Positions 8,709 through 17,765 of a stretch of DNA of 64,000 nt are shown here, piece after piece. How positions within the stretch are numbered: the first letter of the stretch is position 1; every line of letters begins with the position of its first letter. The stretch is taken from NCBI GenBank assembly GCA_938002965.1, contig CALKZY010000032.1:37872-101871 (forward strand), in the 5' to 3' direction. The position numbers and the translations under genes are program-made. This stretch comes from an uncultured Acidimicrobiales bacterium. Lineage in GTDB: Bacteria; Actinomycetota; Acidimicrobiia; Acidimicrobiales; SZUA-35. The notes under the pieces are model-generated. The model did no database searches. It was not told the origin of the DNA and worked only from the letters and a program-made list of their open reading frames with translations.

Positions 8709-9956
8709 TCAAACTGGCGGAAGCCGCTGCGGCACGATCAGAGCGAATCGGGCGCCTCCGAGTGGGCTGACCGCCAAGGTAAGAGAACCACCGACGCGGT
8801 CCACATCGGCCTTGGCGATAGCCAGGCCCAAGCCGGCGCCCCCGTCGCTGCGAGACCGGCCGGCGTCGGGTCGGTAGAAGCGTTTGAACACGTGCTCCCA
8901 CTCATGCTCCGGGATTCCGGGCCCGTCGTCATCGACAATGATTGTTACCGCGTCGGACGAGACATTCACCGACAACTCAACTTCGTCGTCGTGGTAGCGC
9001 AAGGCATTGGCGACCAAGTTGGCCAACGCTCGGGTCACATCGGGGACAAGAACCTTCTGTTCCCGTTCATCCAACACCGGCATCGTCACCCCGGCATGAT
9101 CAGCAATAGCCAAGACGTCGGACAACGGGCGATCCGGTTGGTCGTGCACCTGACCTTCGTCCAGAGCAGCCAGGGTCAGTAAGTCGTCGACCAGAGTCGT
9201 TAGTCGGTCGGTCTGAGCCTGAACCGATTCCGCCAACTCCGCCGCGTCACCACCCGCCGGTTGCCCGGCGTGCCGTAGTGCGTACTCGGCGTCAGCGGTC
9301 AGCACCATTAACGGGCTACGCAGCTCGTGGGAGGCGTCGGACACGAAACGACGACGCTCGTCGTCGGCGGTTCGAAGCTTCGCCAGCATGGCGTTGAAGG
9401 TCGACGCCAGTTCGGACAATTCATCGTCAGCTGTGCCAACCGGCAGCAATTCAGACGCCGGGTCGGCGGCGATGGCCTCGGCTTGTTCCCGTAGGCGACG
9501 AACGGGAGCCAACGCCTGGTTAACCACCACCCAGGTGATGACTCCGACGATCAGCCCGGTCAGCAGAATCGAGATCCACAAACCAGACCGAATGGTGGCC
9601 AGGGTGGAGTCGATCTGCTGGGTGGAGACCACACCGACCAGTGCCAGAATGTCGTCGCGATCGCTGAACCGGATCACCCGTACAGTCCCAGGCTCGACTT
9701 CCGGGATAGCACGACCGGCTTCGATGACCCGCACGCTGGCGTCCACACGAAAGCTGGCCGACGGCCGCACCGGGCCATCGGACTCAATGGAGGCCTCGAC
9801 CTCGTCGAGCCGATCGTTCAACAGGTCCAGCTGCGACTGCCGGGTGAAGTCGACCACGCTTAGATAGCCGATTGTTGCCACCACGCTGAGCAGTGCGACG
9901 GTGCAGAAGGCCGAGGCCAGCGCAATCCGGCTTCGAATACCGCTGTTCATTTGCAC
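8709..9956 (-). CDS. Sensor histidine kinase (HAMP, HisKA, HATPase)
   Basis: This 415-residue protein has an N-terminal membrane segment (residues about 10-32), a short extracytoplasmic sensor region, and a second membrane segment near 130-150. A HAMP region follows, then the HisKA H-box FVSDASHELRSPLMVLTADAE. The HATPase has an N-box (LANLVANALRYHDD), G1 (DDGPGIPEHEWEHVFKRFYR) and G2 (GAGLGLAIAKADVD). It is the partner of the OmpR-type regulator encoded 18 bp upstream on the same strand, and the pair is probably co-transcribed. The start is GTG at 9956 or ATG two codons later. The signal sensed is unknown, but the divergent secreted-protein gene at 10832 is a likely target. Confidence 0.92.
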   Translation of the reverse strand: MQMNSGIRSRIALASAFCTVALLSVVATIGYLSVVDFTRQSQLDLLNDRLDEVEASIESDGPVRPSASFRVDASVRVIEAGRAIPEVEPGTVRVIRFSDRDDILALVGVVSTQQIDSTLATIRSGLWISILLTGLIVGVITWVVVNQALAPVRRLREQAEAIAADPASELLPVGTADDELSELASTFNAMLAKLRTADDERRRFVSDASHELRSPLMVLTADAEYALRHAGQPAGGDAAELAESVQAQTDRLTTLVDDLLTLAALDEGQVHDQPDRPLSDVLAIADHAGVTMPVLDEREQKVLVPDVTRALANLVANALRYHDDEVELSVNVSSDAVTIIVDDDGPGIPEHEWEHVFKRFYRPDAGRSRSDGGAGLGLAIAKADVDRVGGSLTLAVSPLGGARFALIVPQRLPPV

Positions 9957-9974
9957 CCACTGGTCATCTACGCC

Positions 9975-10640
9975 TCATTCGGGGGTAGTCGCCAGTTGGA
10001 AGCCGACCCCGCGGGTATTGGTGATGGTTCCAGCCCCAAGCTTTTTACGCAGACGGTTGATGTAGACGTCGACCGAGCCAGGGTCTCCATCGAAATCCAG
10101 ACCCCATGCCGATCTGATGATCTCCTGGCGGCTCACCGCGGCACCGGCGGCGACGACAAGTACGTACAGCACCTCGGCTTCCTTCTTGGTAAGGGGTACC
10201 TCGTCGTCACTGACCCAGCACCGGTTGCCCGCCAAGTCGAATCGGATCTCGCCGTGGGTAAGTTCGTTGGTCGACGAGCCACCGGATCGTCGCACTGCTG
10301 CTCGGAGACGGGCGGCCAGAACGTTGATTTGCACCGGCTTGGTGAGGAAGTCGTCAGCCCCCATGTCGAGTAGGTCAACTTGGTCTAAGTCACCGCTCTT
10401 AGCGGTCAGAACTACGACTGGGGTCTCGTCGTTTCTGGCCCGCATGCGTTCACAAACCTGGTAGCCGGTAAGTTCGGGCAGCAACAGGTCAAGCACCACG
10501 ACGTCAATCTCTCCCTCGGTCACTCGCCACAGGCCGTCTACACCGTTGATGGCCACCTCAACCGAGAACCCTTCAACCTCGAGTCCGCGGGAAACGACTC
10601 GGGCGATATCCGGATCGTCCTCTATGAGCAGAACTCGCAT
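9975..10640 (-). CDS. OmpR/PhoB-family response regulator
   Basis: This 221-residue protein has an N-terminal receiver domain: acidic pocket LIEDDPD, phosphoacceptor Asp in VVVLDLLLPELTG, Thr in VVVLTAKSGD and Lys in DDFLTKPVQ. It is followed by a winged-helix trans_reg_C domain with VPLTKKEAEVLYVL, ISRQEIIRSAWG-type recognition region (VSRQEIIRSAWGLDF) and SVDVYINRLRKKLG, the hallmark of this family. It is encoded just upstream of its kinase. Divergently placed is a gene for a secreted acidic protein, and a 10-bp direct repeat in the space between them is a candidate binding site. Confidence 0.95.
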   Translation of the reverse strand: MRVLLIEDDPDIARVVSRGLEVEGFSVEVAINGVDGLWRVTEGEIDVVVLDLLLPELTGYQVCERMRARNDETPVVVLTAKSGDLDQVDLLDMGADDFLTKPVQINVLAARLRAAVRRSGGSSTNELTHGEIRFDLAGNRCWVSDDEVPLTKKEAEVLYVLVVAAGAAVSRQEIIRSAWGLDFDGDPGSVDVYINRLRKKLGAGTITNTRGVGFQLATTPE

Positions 10641-10703
10641 AATTCAACGGTAGTCCCCTCGGACGAGCCGCTAAAGGCCTGGGCTCGAAGGCTGTTAAGA
10701 CCC

Positions 10704-10731
10704 GGTTCAGATCGGTTCGGGTTCAATTCAG
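10704..10731. promoter_or_regulatory. Candidate OmpR-type direct-repeat operator
   Basis: Upstream of both the response regulator (minus) and the secreted-protein gene (plus) the hexamer CGGTTC recurs at a 10-bp period (10703 and 10713), followed by GGTTCAATTCAGG. Ten- to eleven-bp head-to-tail repeats are how OmpR/PhoB regulators normally bind. The assignment is inferred from spacing and position. Confidence 0.4.
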
Positions 10732-10831
10732 GAAGCGAAGGTCACACTCGCAGAGCTGGTCAAATCGGTCAACCGACCGGGATCCAGCACCAGTTCAGCA
10801 CACCACTACAAGAAACTTGAGAGGAACGCTC

Positions 10832-11392
10832 ATGCGATTGACCAAATCCGTACCAACAGCAGCCATTGCCCTGATCGCCCCGATCGGCGTCGGCTATGCC
10901 ATCACCGCCAGCGCCGCTGTCGGCGCAGGTGGCGGCGGCGAACCCCACGAAGTAGACCAGTTCACCACCGATGGCTACGTCATCGACCGGGAACAGTCCG
11001 ACGGGCTGCCGGCCACCGTTGTCGTCACCGACGCCGACGGAGACATTGTGGGCCCCAACGACTATGACGACCTTCCCCAGGAGGTCGCCGACCTGCTGAA
11101 CGAGGTGTCAGACGACGAATGGGAACCTGTCGACTCGTTCGGCCTCGAAGGGGCGTGGAACGTGGACGGTGATGAGCCGTGTTACAACCCGATCGAACCG
11201 GGCGGTGACATCACGACAACTGGCGACGAAGGAGCTTTCCACATGGCCCTCGACATCGACGGCCAGTGGATCCAGGAACCGGTGTACTTCAGTCCAGACG
11301 CTATGCCAAGCGATGATGTGCTATACGACGCAAGCCAACGCGGAGCTGCATTTGAGCTCGATGGCGCCCAACCGTTGGAACCCTGCGACTAG
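10832..11392 (+). CDS. Secreted acidic protein of unknown function
   Basis: The ATG at 10832 is preceded by GAGAGGAA at a normal distance, so it is preferred over a TTG at 10817. The product is about 186 residues. Residues 1-28 form a Sec signal peptide (MRLTKS, hydrophobic core, then ASAAV). The mature part is very acidic, rich in Asp, Glu and Gly, with a PEEG-like calcium-binding composition but no EF-hand loop that I could identify; two or three Cys are present. I do not recognise the family. It is divergent from the two-component system at 8709-10640, so it is a plausible regulated target or the ligand-sensing accessory. No lipobox is seen, so it is probably released or held by other proteins. 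Confidence 0.7.
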   Translation: MRLTKSVPTAAIALIAPIGVGYAITASAAVGAGGGGEPHEVDQFTTDGYVIDREQSDGLPATVVVTDADGDIVGPNDYDDLPQEVADLLNEVSDDEWEPVDSFGLEGAWNVDGDEPCYNPIEPGGDITTTGDEGAFHMALDIDGQWIQEPVYFSPDAMPSDDVLYDASQRGAAFELDGAQPLEPCD

Positions 11393-11469
11393 GACCCCCG
11401 ACTCGTTATCAGCGGTAACGGCAGGCGTCGACGCTCGGGCAACCGAGCTCGGCGTCTGCCTCGGCGCGT

Positions 11470-11793
11470 TCAGACCCATCGACGTTCTTGTTGTCGCCCG
11501 AGCTGCAGGCGCCGTGGCCTTCTCGTCATCGCTCTTGCACTGATTTTGCTGAGTCGATCGGACACTCCAAATCCCAGCGGCGCATCGACCAAGTAGTGAT
11601 TGCGCCAGCCACGGCGCTGGACACGAACGTAGCCGTCATTTTGAAGGTCACTGAGAGTTCCGTGAACCCGTCCCTCGGTGACGCCGACCTGTTTGGCTAT
11701 CTGCCGTTGCAGAAGATCGGGATCTCGGTAGGGGGCGAGCAGCACATGGGCGTGGCTAGTCAGAAACGTCCAACTGCGTTCCGGCTTTCTCAT
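11470..11793 (-). CDS. Small winged-helix regulator, paralogue of 18969-19271
   Basis: This 107-residue protein opens with SWTFLTSHAHVLLAPYRDP, then IAKQVGVTEGRVHGTLSDL as helix-turn-helix and a wing in GYVRVQRRGWRNHYLV. The same layout, with WTFLTNHAHVM and VADQVGITIGAVQRIVHEL, is found in the protein at 18969-19271, so the two are paralogues. The family is a MarR/ArsR-like one-domain transcription factor; no metal-binding Cys cluster is visible. The last 30 residues (ARAMTRRPRRLQ...) are basic and unlike the paralogue. It lies downstream of the cation antiporter gene on the same strand with a 173-bp gap, and a role in ion-stress control is inferred from that and from the paralogue's position. 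Confidence 0.75.
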   Translation of the reverse strand: MRKPERSWTFLTSHAHVLLAPYRDPDLLQRQIAKQVGVTEGRVHGTLSDLQNDGYVRVQRRGWRNHYLVDAPLGFGVSDRLSKISARAMTRRPRRLQLGRQQERRWV

Positions 11794-11966
11794 CGGGCCC
11801 TCTCCTCAATCTGGCTGTTAGGCGCCGACACCTGCCAGGATCGGTTCGGAGGCGGCCACCGGGTGGCTACGACCAGCCAGAGAGACGATGTGTCCATTGC
11901 CCTCACCCTCGGAGGGTTGGCAGGCTGCAGCGGCGAGGGCGGCTCCAGAACCCATCCAGGTGCTTT

Positions 11967-13075
11967 CTATCGGGACACCATCTGCTGAGATCGAGGTCCG
12001 CCTTGACCTCGGCGATGGACAGCGACGGCGACGACGGTGACGGTGACGGTGACGGTGACAAGCGTGAGGGGAACCACGAAGAAGACCATGACAAAGCCAA
12101 AGCGATCAGCCACCTTGTGCCCAGTGGCATCAACAACCAAGAACAGCATGTACGCCACGTAGTAGGCCACGAAAACGGCCCCTTCCCACCGGTCGAGCCG
12201 TTTGTCCCACAGCACCATCGGAAGACAGGCAAACGCCGCCGCTACCAAAATCGGAATGTCCAACCCCACCGCGTCCGGGCCCACAACCAATCCCTCACCG
12301 GCCGCCAAACCACCTGCCGCCAGGACCAGCAGGATGTTGAAGATGTTCGAGCCGACGGCGTTGCCGACCACAGATGCCGCTCACCTCGCATGACGGCGAT
12401 ACCGGTGGTGGCAATTTCCGGCGCCGATGTCCCCAGAGCCACAATCGACAGGCCAACGATCAACTCCGGAACCCCAAGGAACCTGGCGACCCCCTCGGCC
12501 CCTGACACTACGAACTGGGCGGACAGCACCAGAAGAGCAACGCCAAAGGCCACAGAACCGATGTCGACTAGAAGATGACGCTCACCTTTCTGCCCTACCA
12601 CTGACTCGACCGTTGATGCTTGACCTCCGGCCGATGAACGCAACGTCCAGCCGACGAAGATGATGAGTGACCCCACGAGCACGGCACCGTCGAGTCGATC
12701 CAGCTTCTCATCAAAAGACAGAACCAGCAGAGCGGCCGATGCCCCGATCATGACAGGTATGTTAATTCTAACCATCCGGCTTGCGACCGTGATGGCCCCC
12801 AAGGAGGCGGTCAAACCGAGCACCAGCAACACATTGGCGATGTTCGAGCCGATGATCGAGCCAACCGCCAACGGGGCGTCGTCGACGGCCAGGGACTGGA
12901 ACACCACCGCCAACTCTGGAGCGCTGGTGCCGGCAGCCACAATCGTCAGGCCGACGACGCTGGGAGCCAAACCTATACGAAGGCCAAGCCGGGACGCCCC
13001 TCCAACCACGAGACTTCCGCCCGTCAGCAAACCAACCAGGCCAACCAAGAACGACACTATCGAGGTCAATATCAT
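11967..13075 (-). pseudogene. Ca2+/cation antiporter (CaCA family), interrupted by one frameshift
   Basis: Two reading frames together make one CaCA-type protein. The first (from ATG 13075) gives two hydrophobic alpha-repeat signatures: GTSAPELAVVF in the first half, and GTSAPEIATTGIAVMRGER in the second. The second frame continues VVGNAVGSNIFNILLVLAAGG, exactly what the family has next. The break is at about 12370-12378, where CATCTGTGGTC would read on correctly if one base were added. It is either a real one-base deletion or a sequencing error. CaCA proteins exchange Ca2+ for Na+ or H+ across the membrane. The C-terminal VTVTVTVTVV run is coded by a GTGACG hexamer repeat (12034-12060). The gene is divergent from mrpA and shares its 154-bp promoter region. 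Confidence 0.8.
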
Positions 13076-13182
13076 CTGTACCTCACCTCAAGACGTCTAG
13101 CGGCACGCCGCCCACACCGAAACCCCTGCCTCGACCCTCTCGACTCGGACAAGACCCAACAATAGACACCTATCATTGTTTA

Positions 13183-13221
13183 TAGCATTTTAGTTGTGCT
13201 TTTAGTGATATAGCTTTATCG
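13183..13221. promoter_or_regulatory. Repeated TATAGCxTTT motif in the CaCA-mrpA divergent promoter
   Basis: The AT-rich space between the antiporter gene and mrpA holds TATAGCATTTT (13183) and TATAGCTTTAT (13211), 28 bp apart. Near-identical words, TATAGCTTTT (19303) and TATAGGCTTTT (19330), lie upstream of the small winged-helix gene at 18969-19271. These are the only AT-rich islands in the neighbourhood. They could be promoter elements or binding sites of that regulator. Confidence 0.4.
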
Positions 13222-13229
13222 TAACTGAC

Positions 13230-15491
13230 ATGCTCTGGCTTCTCCTTGCGGCTCACATCGTTGGCGTCGCCGCTGCCGCCATTGCCGGCCGACGTGGCAT
13301 GCGGACAGGCCTATTGGTAGCCGCCATTGCCCCTGCGGCCACCACGCTCGTCGCTGTGTCGGATCTCGTTTCATCCAGGCCCGATCGGCGGGGCGAGCTT
13401 GAATGGGTCCCGGGTCTCGACCTGAACCTGAACTTTCGGACCGATGACCTAGCCCTGATGATGACCTTGCTGGTCTCCGGCATCGGAGCGCTCGTCTTCG
13501 TCTACGCCGCCGGATACTTTTCCCCCGACGCTTCCGGGTCGAGCAGATTTCCAGCCTCGCTACTGGCTTTCTCGACATCGATGCTCGGCCTGGTCTGGGC
13601 AGACTCGATCTGGACCCTCTTCATCTTCTGGGAACTGACGTCGGTCACATCCTTTCTGCTGGTCGGGCACAAGAATACTGACCTAATCGTCGCCACCGCC
13701 GCCCGCCGAGCACTGTTAATCACCGGAGGCGGCGGCCTGGTACTCCTGGCCGGGCTGTTGGTGCTAAGCGGAGACATCGGCTCCACGCTCAGCGACCTGA
13801 CCCCGGTAACCGGAACATCCGCCACCGTGGCGGCAATCCTCATCCTCATCGGCGCCGCAACCAAGTCCGCTCAAGTTCCGTTTCATGTCTGGCTACCGGG
13901 AGCAATGGCAGCCCCCACCCCGGTCAGCGCATATCTGCACTCGGCCACGATGGTGAAGGCCGGGGTGCTGATCGTGGCAGTCCTGGGACCGGCGTTCGCC
14001 GGGGTCGCCGCCTGGAAGTGGCTTGGCCTTGGATTTGGCGCACTATCGATGTTGTGGGGGGCCATCGGCGCTCTACGTCATCGTGACGCAAAGCTAATTC
14101 TCGCCTGGGGCACCGTTTCACAGCTGGGCCTGCTCATCACGCTGCTGGCGCTGGGGTCGGCGAAGGCGGTGTTCGCCGCCGTTTCACTCCTGTTCGCCCA
14201 TGCCTTGTTCAAAGCTGCGCTATTTCTTGTGGTCGGAGAAGTCGATGTTCGCACCGGAACCCGAAACATTGACGAACTGCACGGGCTGGCTCGATCAATG
14301 CCGCTGGCCTGCGCCGTTGCGACCGCCGCCGGGCTGTCGATGGCGGGTGTACCGCCTCTGCTTGGCTTCATGGCCAAAGAAGCAGCAATCGAAGCGGTGC
14401 TCGATGCACCACACCTGGCAGGGCTCATCGCCACTGTCGCTGTCATCGGCGGTTCTGTCCTCACCGTGGCCTACACCGTTCGGTTCCTGATCGGAGTGTT
14501 CGGCCCTGGTCCGCCAACCGAGACAGCCCCCACCAAAGTCGCTCCATTGCGCCCGGCTATGACGGTCCCGGCGGTAGTGCTGGGACTGGCCGGCTTCGTC
14601 GGCTATGTCGCCGCAGGTACCGTCACCTCACTCGTCGGGCCGGCCGCCATCGAGCTTAAATCCGACGCAAGTACCTATTCCCTCATTCGCTGGCCGGGCC
14701 TAAAGACGGCGTTCGTTGTGTCTATCGCCATCGTGGCCAGTGGCACGGGCCTCGGCTTGCTGCTGAGTCGTTGGACGGGTTCGATTCCTCGACCGGTGGG
14801 AGCTGACGCAGCGGACGCATCCATCGACGGAGTCTTGGCCTTTGCTCCCCAATTCACCGGCCGCGTCCAGCACGGTTCATTGCCCGTCTACCTGGCCACG
14901 ATGGGAACGACGGCTGGCCTTGCCGCCCTACCATTTGTCGTCGACCTCTCGACCGATCATCTGGTGCTGTGGGACAACCCCATTCAAGGTGTTCTGGCGG
15001 TCGCTATTGTGGCTTCGGCGGCGGCAGGCGTCGTCGTCCGCTCTCGCTTGGGAGCGGCGCTAACCCTCGGCGCGGTCGGCATCGGCGTTTCGGCGTTGTT
15101 CGTCAACCACGGCGCCCCTGACTTGGCCCTGACCCAACTACTGGTGGAGACGATTATAGTCGTCGGCTTCGTTCTCGGGCTCGGACACCTCTCACGCCGC
15201 TTTCCTAAGAAGAGCGGCTCGTGGCGGGCTGCCCGTATGGCCATGTCGCTCGCCGGCGGTCTGGTTGTGATGGCCGGTCTTGCCGCAGCGTCGGCCGCAC
15301 CGGCCGGCACGGCTCCGATCAGTCAACTGGCAGAGACAGCGGTCAGCGAAGGAGGCGGTAGTAACGTCGTGAACGTAATCCTTACCGACACGCGAGCCCT
15401 CGATACCCTGGGCGAAGTAGTGGTTCTGGCCACGGTGGCAATTGGCATTCTGGCGCTTGCGCGGATACGCCAAATGGAAGCGGCAACATGA
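13230..15491 (+). CDS. mrpA: Na+/H+ antiporter subunit MrpA (MnhA)
   Basis: This 753-residue polytopic membrane protein has the Nuo/ND5-like proton-channel region: LLVSGIGALVFVYAAGYF, the conserved Glu in FIFWELTSVTSFLLVGH, GAATKSAQVPFHVWLPGAMAAPTPVSAYLHSATMVKAG split across helices VII-VIII, and RHRDAKLILAWGTVSQLG. The C-terminal part adds the MrpA-specific DUF4040-like segment FVNHGAPDLALTQLLVE and an MbhE-like end, LDTLGEVVVLATVAIGILAL. The length suits MrpA. In the complete complex it forms one ion channel. It is the first of seven overlapping genes mrpABCDEFG. No clear Shine-Dalgarno sequence precedes the ATG. The complex expels Na+ in exchange for H+ and supports growth under salt or alkali. 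Confidence 0.95.
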   Translation: MLWLLLAAHIVGVAAAAIAGRRGMRTGLLVAAIAPAATTLVAVSDLVSSRPDRRGELEWVPGLDLNLNFRTDDLALMMTLLVSGIGALVFVYAAGYFSPDASGSSRFPASLLAFSTSMLGLVWADSIWTLFIFWELTSVTSFLLVGHKNTDLIVATAARRALLITGGGGLVLLAGLLVLSGDIGSTLSDLTPVTGTSATVAAILILIGAATKSAQVPFHVWLPGAMAAPTPVSAYLHSATMVKAGVLIVAVLGPAFAGVAAWKWLGLGFGALSMLWGAIGALRHRDAKLILAWGTVSQLGLLITLLALGSAKAVFAAVSLLFAHALFKAALFLVVGEVDVRTGTRNIDELHGLARSMPLACAVATAAGLSMAGVPPLLGFMAKEAAIEAVLDAPHLAGLIATVAVIGGSVLTVAYTVRFLIGVFGPGPPTETAPTKVAPLRPAMTVPAVVLGLAGFVGYVAAGTVTSLVGPAAIELKSDASTYSLIRWPGLKTAFVVSIAIVASGTGLGLLLSRWTGSIPRPVGADAADASIDGVLAFAPQFTGRVQHGSLPVYLATMGTTAGLAALPFVVDLSTDHLVLWDNPIQGVLAVAIVASAAAGVVVRSRLGAALTLGAVGIGVSALFVNHGAPDLALTQLLVETIIVVGFVLGLGHLSRRFPKKSGSWRAARMAMSLAGGLVVMAGLAAASAAPAGTAPISQLAETAVSEGGGSNVVNVILTDTRALDTLGEVVVLATVAIGILALARIRQMEAAT

Positions 15492-15922
15492 TCCTGGCCC
15501 GTTCACCTGTCTTCCAGACCGGGGTGCAGTCGGCCAGCCCGCTGGCTGTTGTCGTCGGCGTCTACCTGCTCTTTGCCGGGCACAACAATCCCGGTGGGGG
15601 ATTCGCTGCTGGACTTGTCATCGGCGCTGTTGTCACCCTGCGGACCGTGGCGGGACTGCAACGTCCGGTCTACGGACCGGCCCTGATCACCGGTGGAACC
15701 TTACTGGTGGTGGCTGTAGCCGCAGCCCCTTTGCTGTGGGGTGACCCGCTGCTCGACCAGAAGGTCGTCTCATTCGACCTGCCGCTGCTCGGCACGATCA
15801 AGACCGGTTCTGCGCTGCCATTCGACGTTGCGGTGACCGCCATCGTTGTAGGGCTGGTGATCGCCCTCCTTGACGGGCTGTCCACCTCTGATTCCTTGAT
15901 CCCTGATCGGAGCTCCCCGTGA
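15488..15922 (+). CDS. mrpB: Na+/H+ antiporter subunit MrpB (MnhB domain)
   Basis: This 144-residue membrane protein overlaps the mrpA stop by ATGA, the usual translational coupling. SPLAVVVGVYLLFAGHNNPGGGFAAGLVIGAV carries the MnhB signature, in particular GHNxPGGGFxxG. Four membrane segments are expected. It is shorter than many MrpB proteins because its N-terminal MbhE-like part is fused to the end of MrpA, as in many actinobacterial operons. Confidence 0.93.
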   Translation: MILARSPVFQTGVQSASPLAVVVGVYLLFAGHNNPGGGFAAGLVIGAVVTLRTVAGLQRPVYGPALITGGTLLVVAVAAAPLLWGDPLLDQKVVSFDLPLLGTIKTGSALPFDVAVTAIVVGLVIALLDGLSTSDSLIPDRSSP

Positions 15923-16287
15923 GCATTGCCCTCCTCGTGACCGTTGGCGGCCTCACCTCGGTTGGCCTCTATCTGGTGACCGCTAGGTCGTTGAGTCGGA
16001 TCATCCTTGGTTTCACCCTGTTAGGTCATGCCGCAGTTGTGGCACTAGTAACCGCCGGCGGGCCTTCCGGGCGAGCCCCCATCGTGGGAGCCGGTGATGC
16101 CCAGATCGCCAACCCTCTGCCTCAAGCCTTGGCGCTCACCGCCATCGTAATCTCCTTCGGGCTCACGTTGTTCTTGTTGGCGTTAGCCGGGCGACAACAG
16201 GAGCTGTCGGGAGACGATCTGGTCGAAGATGATCTTGAAGATCGACGCATTGCTCGAGCCGAGCGCCAACAGGCCGGTGCGTCATGA
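15919..16287 (+). CDS. mrpC: Na+/H+ antiporter subunit MrpC (NuoK-like)
   Basis: This 122-residue protein starts at GTG 15919 within a GTGA overlap with mrpB. Three membrane segments are seen, and the NuoK-type pattern is clear: SRIILGFTLLGHAAVVALV, then PLPQALALTAIVISFGLTLFLLAL, where the family has a conserved DPLPQALVLTAIVI motif. Its charged C-terminal tail (GDDLVEDDLEDRR) lies in the cytoplasm. It is an integral part of the Mrp antiporter module. Confidence 0.93.
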   Translation: MSIALLVTVGGLTSVGLYLVTARSLSRIILGFTLLGHAAVVALVTAGGPSGRAPIVGAGDAQIANPLPQALALTAIVISFGLTLFLLALAGRQQELSGDDLVEDDLEDRRIARAERQQAGAS

Positions 16288-17765
16288 GTGTTCTTGTCGC
16301 CGCCACTATTCTGGCGCCGCTGGTGTCGGCCGCGCTTGGGCTCGCCGCCCGAGGGCACACCCACGCCCGTGACGCAGCCACACTCGTCGGGCTGGGAGCC
16401 GCGGCCGCCGCCGCGTTGGCGCTGCTTTTCAGGGTGACGGTCGAGGGCACGCACGTTGTTCGAGTCGGCGGATGGCATCCCGAACTGGGGATCGTCCTGG
16501 TGGCCGACATGTTCGCCGCTCTGGTCCTGCCGGTTGCGCTCAGCATCATCTTCGTGGTCGAGCTATTTGCAATCGGTCAGCGCCGCACAGCCTGGGGAGC
16601 TAATCCGGAGCTGGCTGGCCCCCTCTTGGGAGTAATGACGGCTGGGGTGTCGCTAGCCATGCTGACTGGCGACCTCTTCACCTTATTCGTGGCCTTCGAG
16701 CTGATTCTGGTTTCCAGCTACGTGCTTCTGACCCATCAAGGTCAGAGGGCTCAGATTCGGTCCGGCATGAGTTATGTGGCCATGAATCTGTTGGCTTCAA
16801 CCTTGTTCTTGTTTGGACTCGCTTTCATTTACGCCGCCACTGGCACCGTGAATTTGGCTTTGCTGACAGAGCGAATCCCTGACTTGTCCGAAGGGGTCCG
16901 TCTCGGTATCGGCACATGGTTCTTTGTGGTGTTCGGAACTAAGGCCGCAGTCTTCCCGCTGTTCTCCTGGCTTCCTGATGCCTACCCCACTGCCCCCACC
17001 ACCATCACCGCGGTGTTTGCTGGTCTCCTGACCAAGATCGGCATTTACGCCATGATCCGGTTCCACACGCTGACCGGTATGGACCGTTTGGGGTCGCTGA
17101 TGCTGGTCGTTGCCGGCGTCACCATGGTGGTCGGTGCCCTTGGTGCCCTGGCCCAATCCGATGTGAAACGAATCCTGTCGTTTCACATCATCAGTCAGAT
17201 CGGCTACATGCTGATGGGGCTGGGGCTGTTCTCGGTAGCCGGAGCGGCCGGTGCCATCTTGTTCCTCGTTCACCACATGCCAGTCAAGACCGTGCTCTTC
17301 CTAGTTGGTGGCCTAATCGAGAACGACCAGGGAACGGGCAGCCTCGATCGTTCGGGAGGTATGGCCCGGCGGCGGCCCCTCATTGCCGCCTTATTCGCTA
17401 TTCCTGCATTGAGTTTGGCCGGGCTCCCGCCGTTCTCAGGTTTCGTGGCCAAGTTCGCCGTGATCTCGGCTGGGATCGAGGCCGCCTCGACGCCGATTGT
17501 TGTCGCTGCCCTGGCTGCCGGGGCCTTGACGCTGCTTTCGATGGCCAAGATCTGGATAGGTGTTTTCTGGGGCTCAAGCCCGGACGCCACTGAAAGCCGG
17601 GAGAATGCTCCAGGCAACCGGCGGACCATGTTGGCGGCGACCGGACTGGCCGTGGCAGGCACGCTGACTATCTCGCTGCTGGCTGGAACTCTGTTCGATT
17701 TGAGTCTTCGGGCGGCCGAGAGTCTTCGAACGCCCGACACCTACATCTCAGCGGTGCTGTCGTGA
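16284..17765 (+). CDS. mrpD: Na+/H+ antiporter subunit MrpD (ND2/ND4-like)
   Basis: This 493-residue polytopic protein belongs to the proton-translocating MrpD/NuoN group. It shows LFVAFELILVSSYVLLTHQG with the channel Glu, GTKAAVFPLFSWLPDAYPTAPTTITAVFAGLLTKIGIYAMIR split over adjacent helices, DVKRILSFHIISQIGYMLMG, and GLPPFSGFVAKFAV. It overlaps mrpC by ATGA and mrpE by GTGA. It is the second ion-channel subunit of the Mrp complex. Confidence 0.95.
   Translation: MSVLVAATILAPLVSAALGLAARGHTHARDAATLVGLGAAAAAALALLFRVTVEGTHVVRVGGWHPELGIVLVADMFAALVLPVALSIIFVVELFAIGQRRTAWGANPELAGPLLGVMTAGVSLAMLTGDLFTLFVAFELILVSSYVLLTHQGQRAQIRSGMSYVAMNLLASTLFLFGLAFIYAATGTVNLALLTERIPDLSEGVRLGIGTWFFVVFGTKAAVFPLFSWLPDAYPTAPTTITAVFAGLLTKIGIYAMIRFHTLTGMDRLGSLMLVVAGVTMVVGALGALAQSDVKRILSFHIISQIGYMLMGLGLFSVAGAAGAILFLVHHMPVKTVLFLVGGLIENDQGTGSLDRSGGMARRRPLIAALFAIPALSLAGLPPFSGFVAKFAVISAGIEAASTPIVVAALAAGALTLLSMAKIWIGVFWGSSPDATESRENAPGNRRTMLAATGLAVAGTLTISLLAGTLFDLSLRAAESLRTPDTYISAVLS

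Noticed and set aside
12034..12060. GTGACG hexamer repeat as a regulatory element
   Set aside because: It lies inside the antiporter coding frame and encodes a Val-Thr run in a membrane segment.
12242..12378. Separate small membrane proteins at the 3' part of the antiporter
   Set aside because: The sequence continues the CaCA family pattern across the frameshift, so a single broken gene is the better reading.
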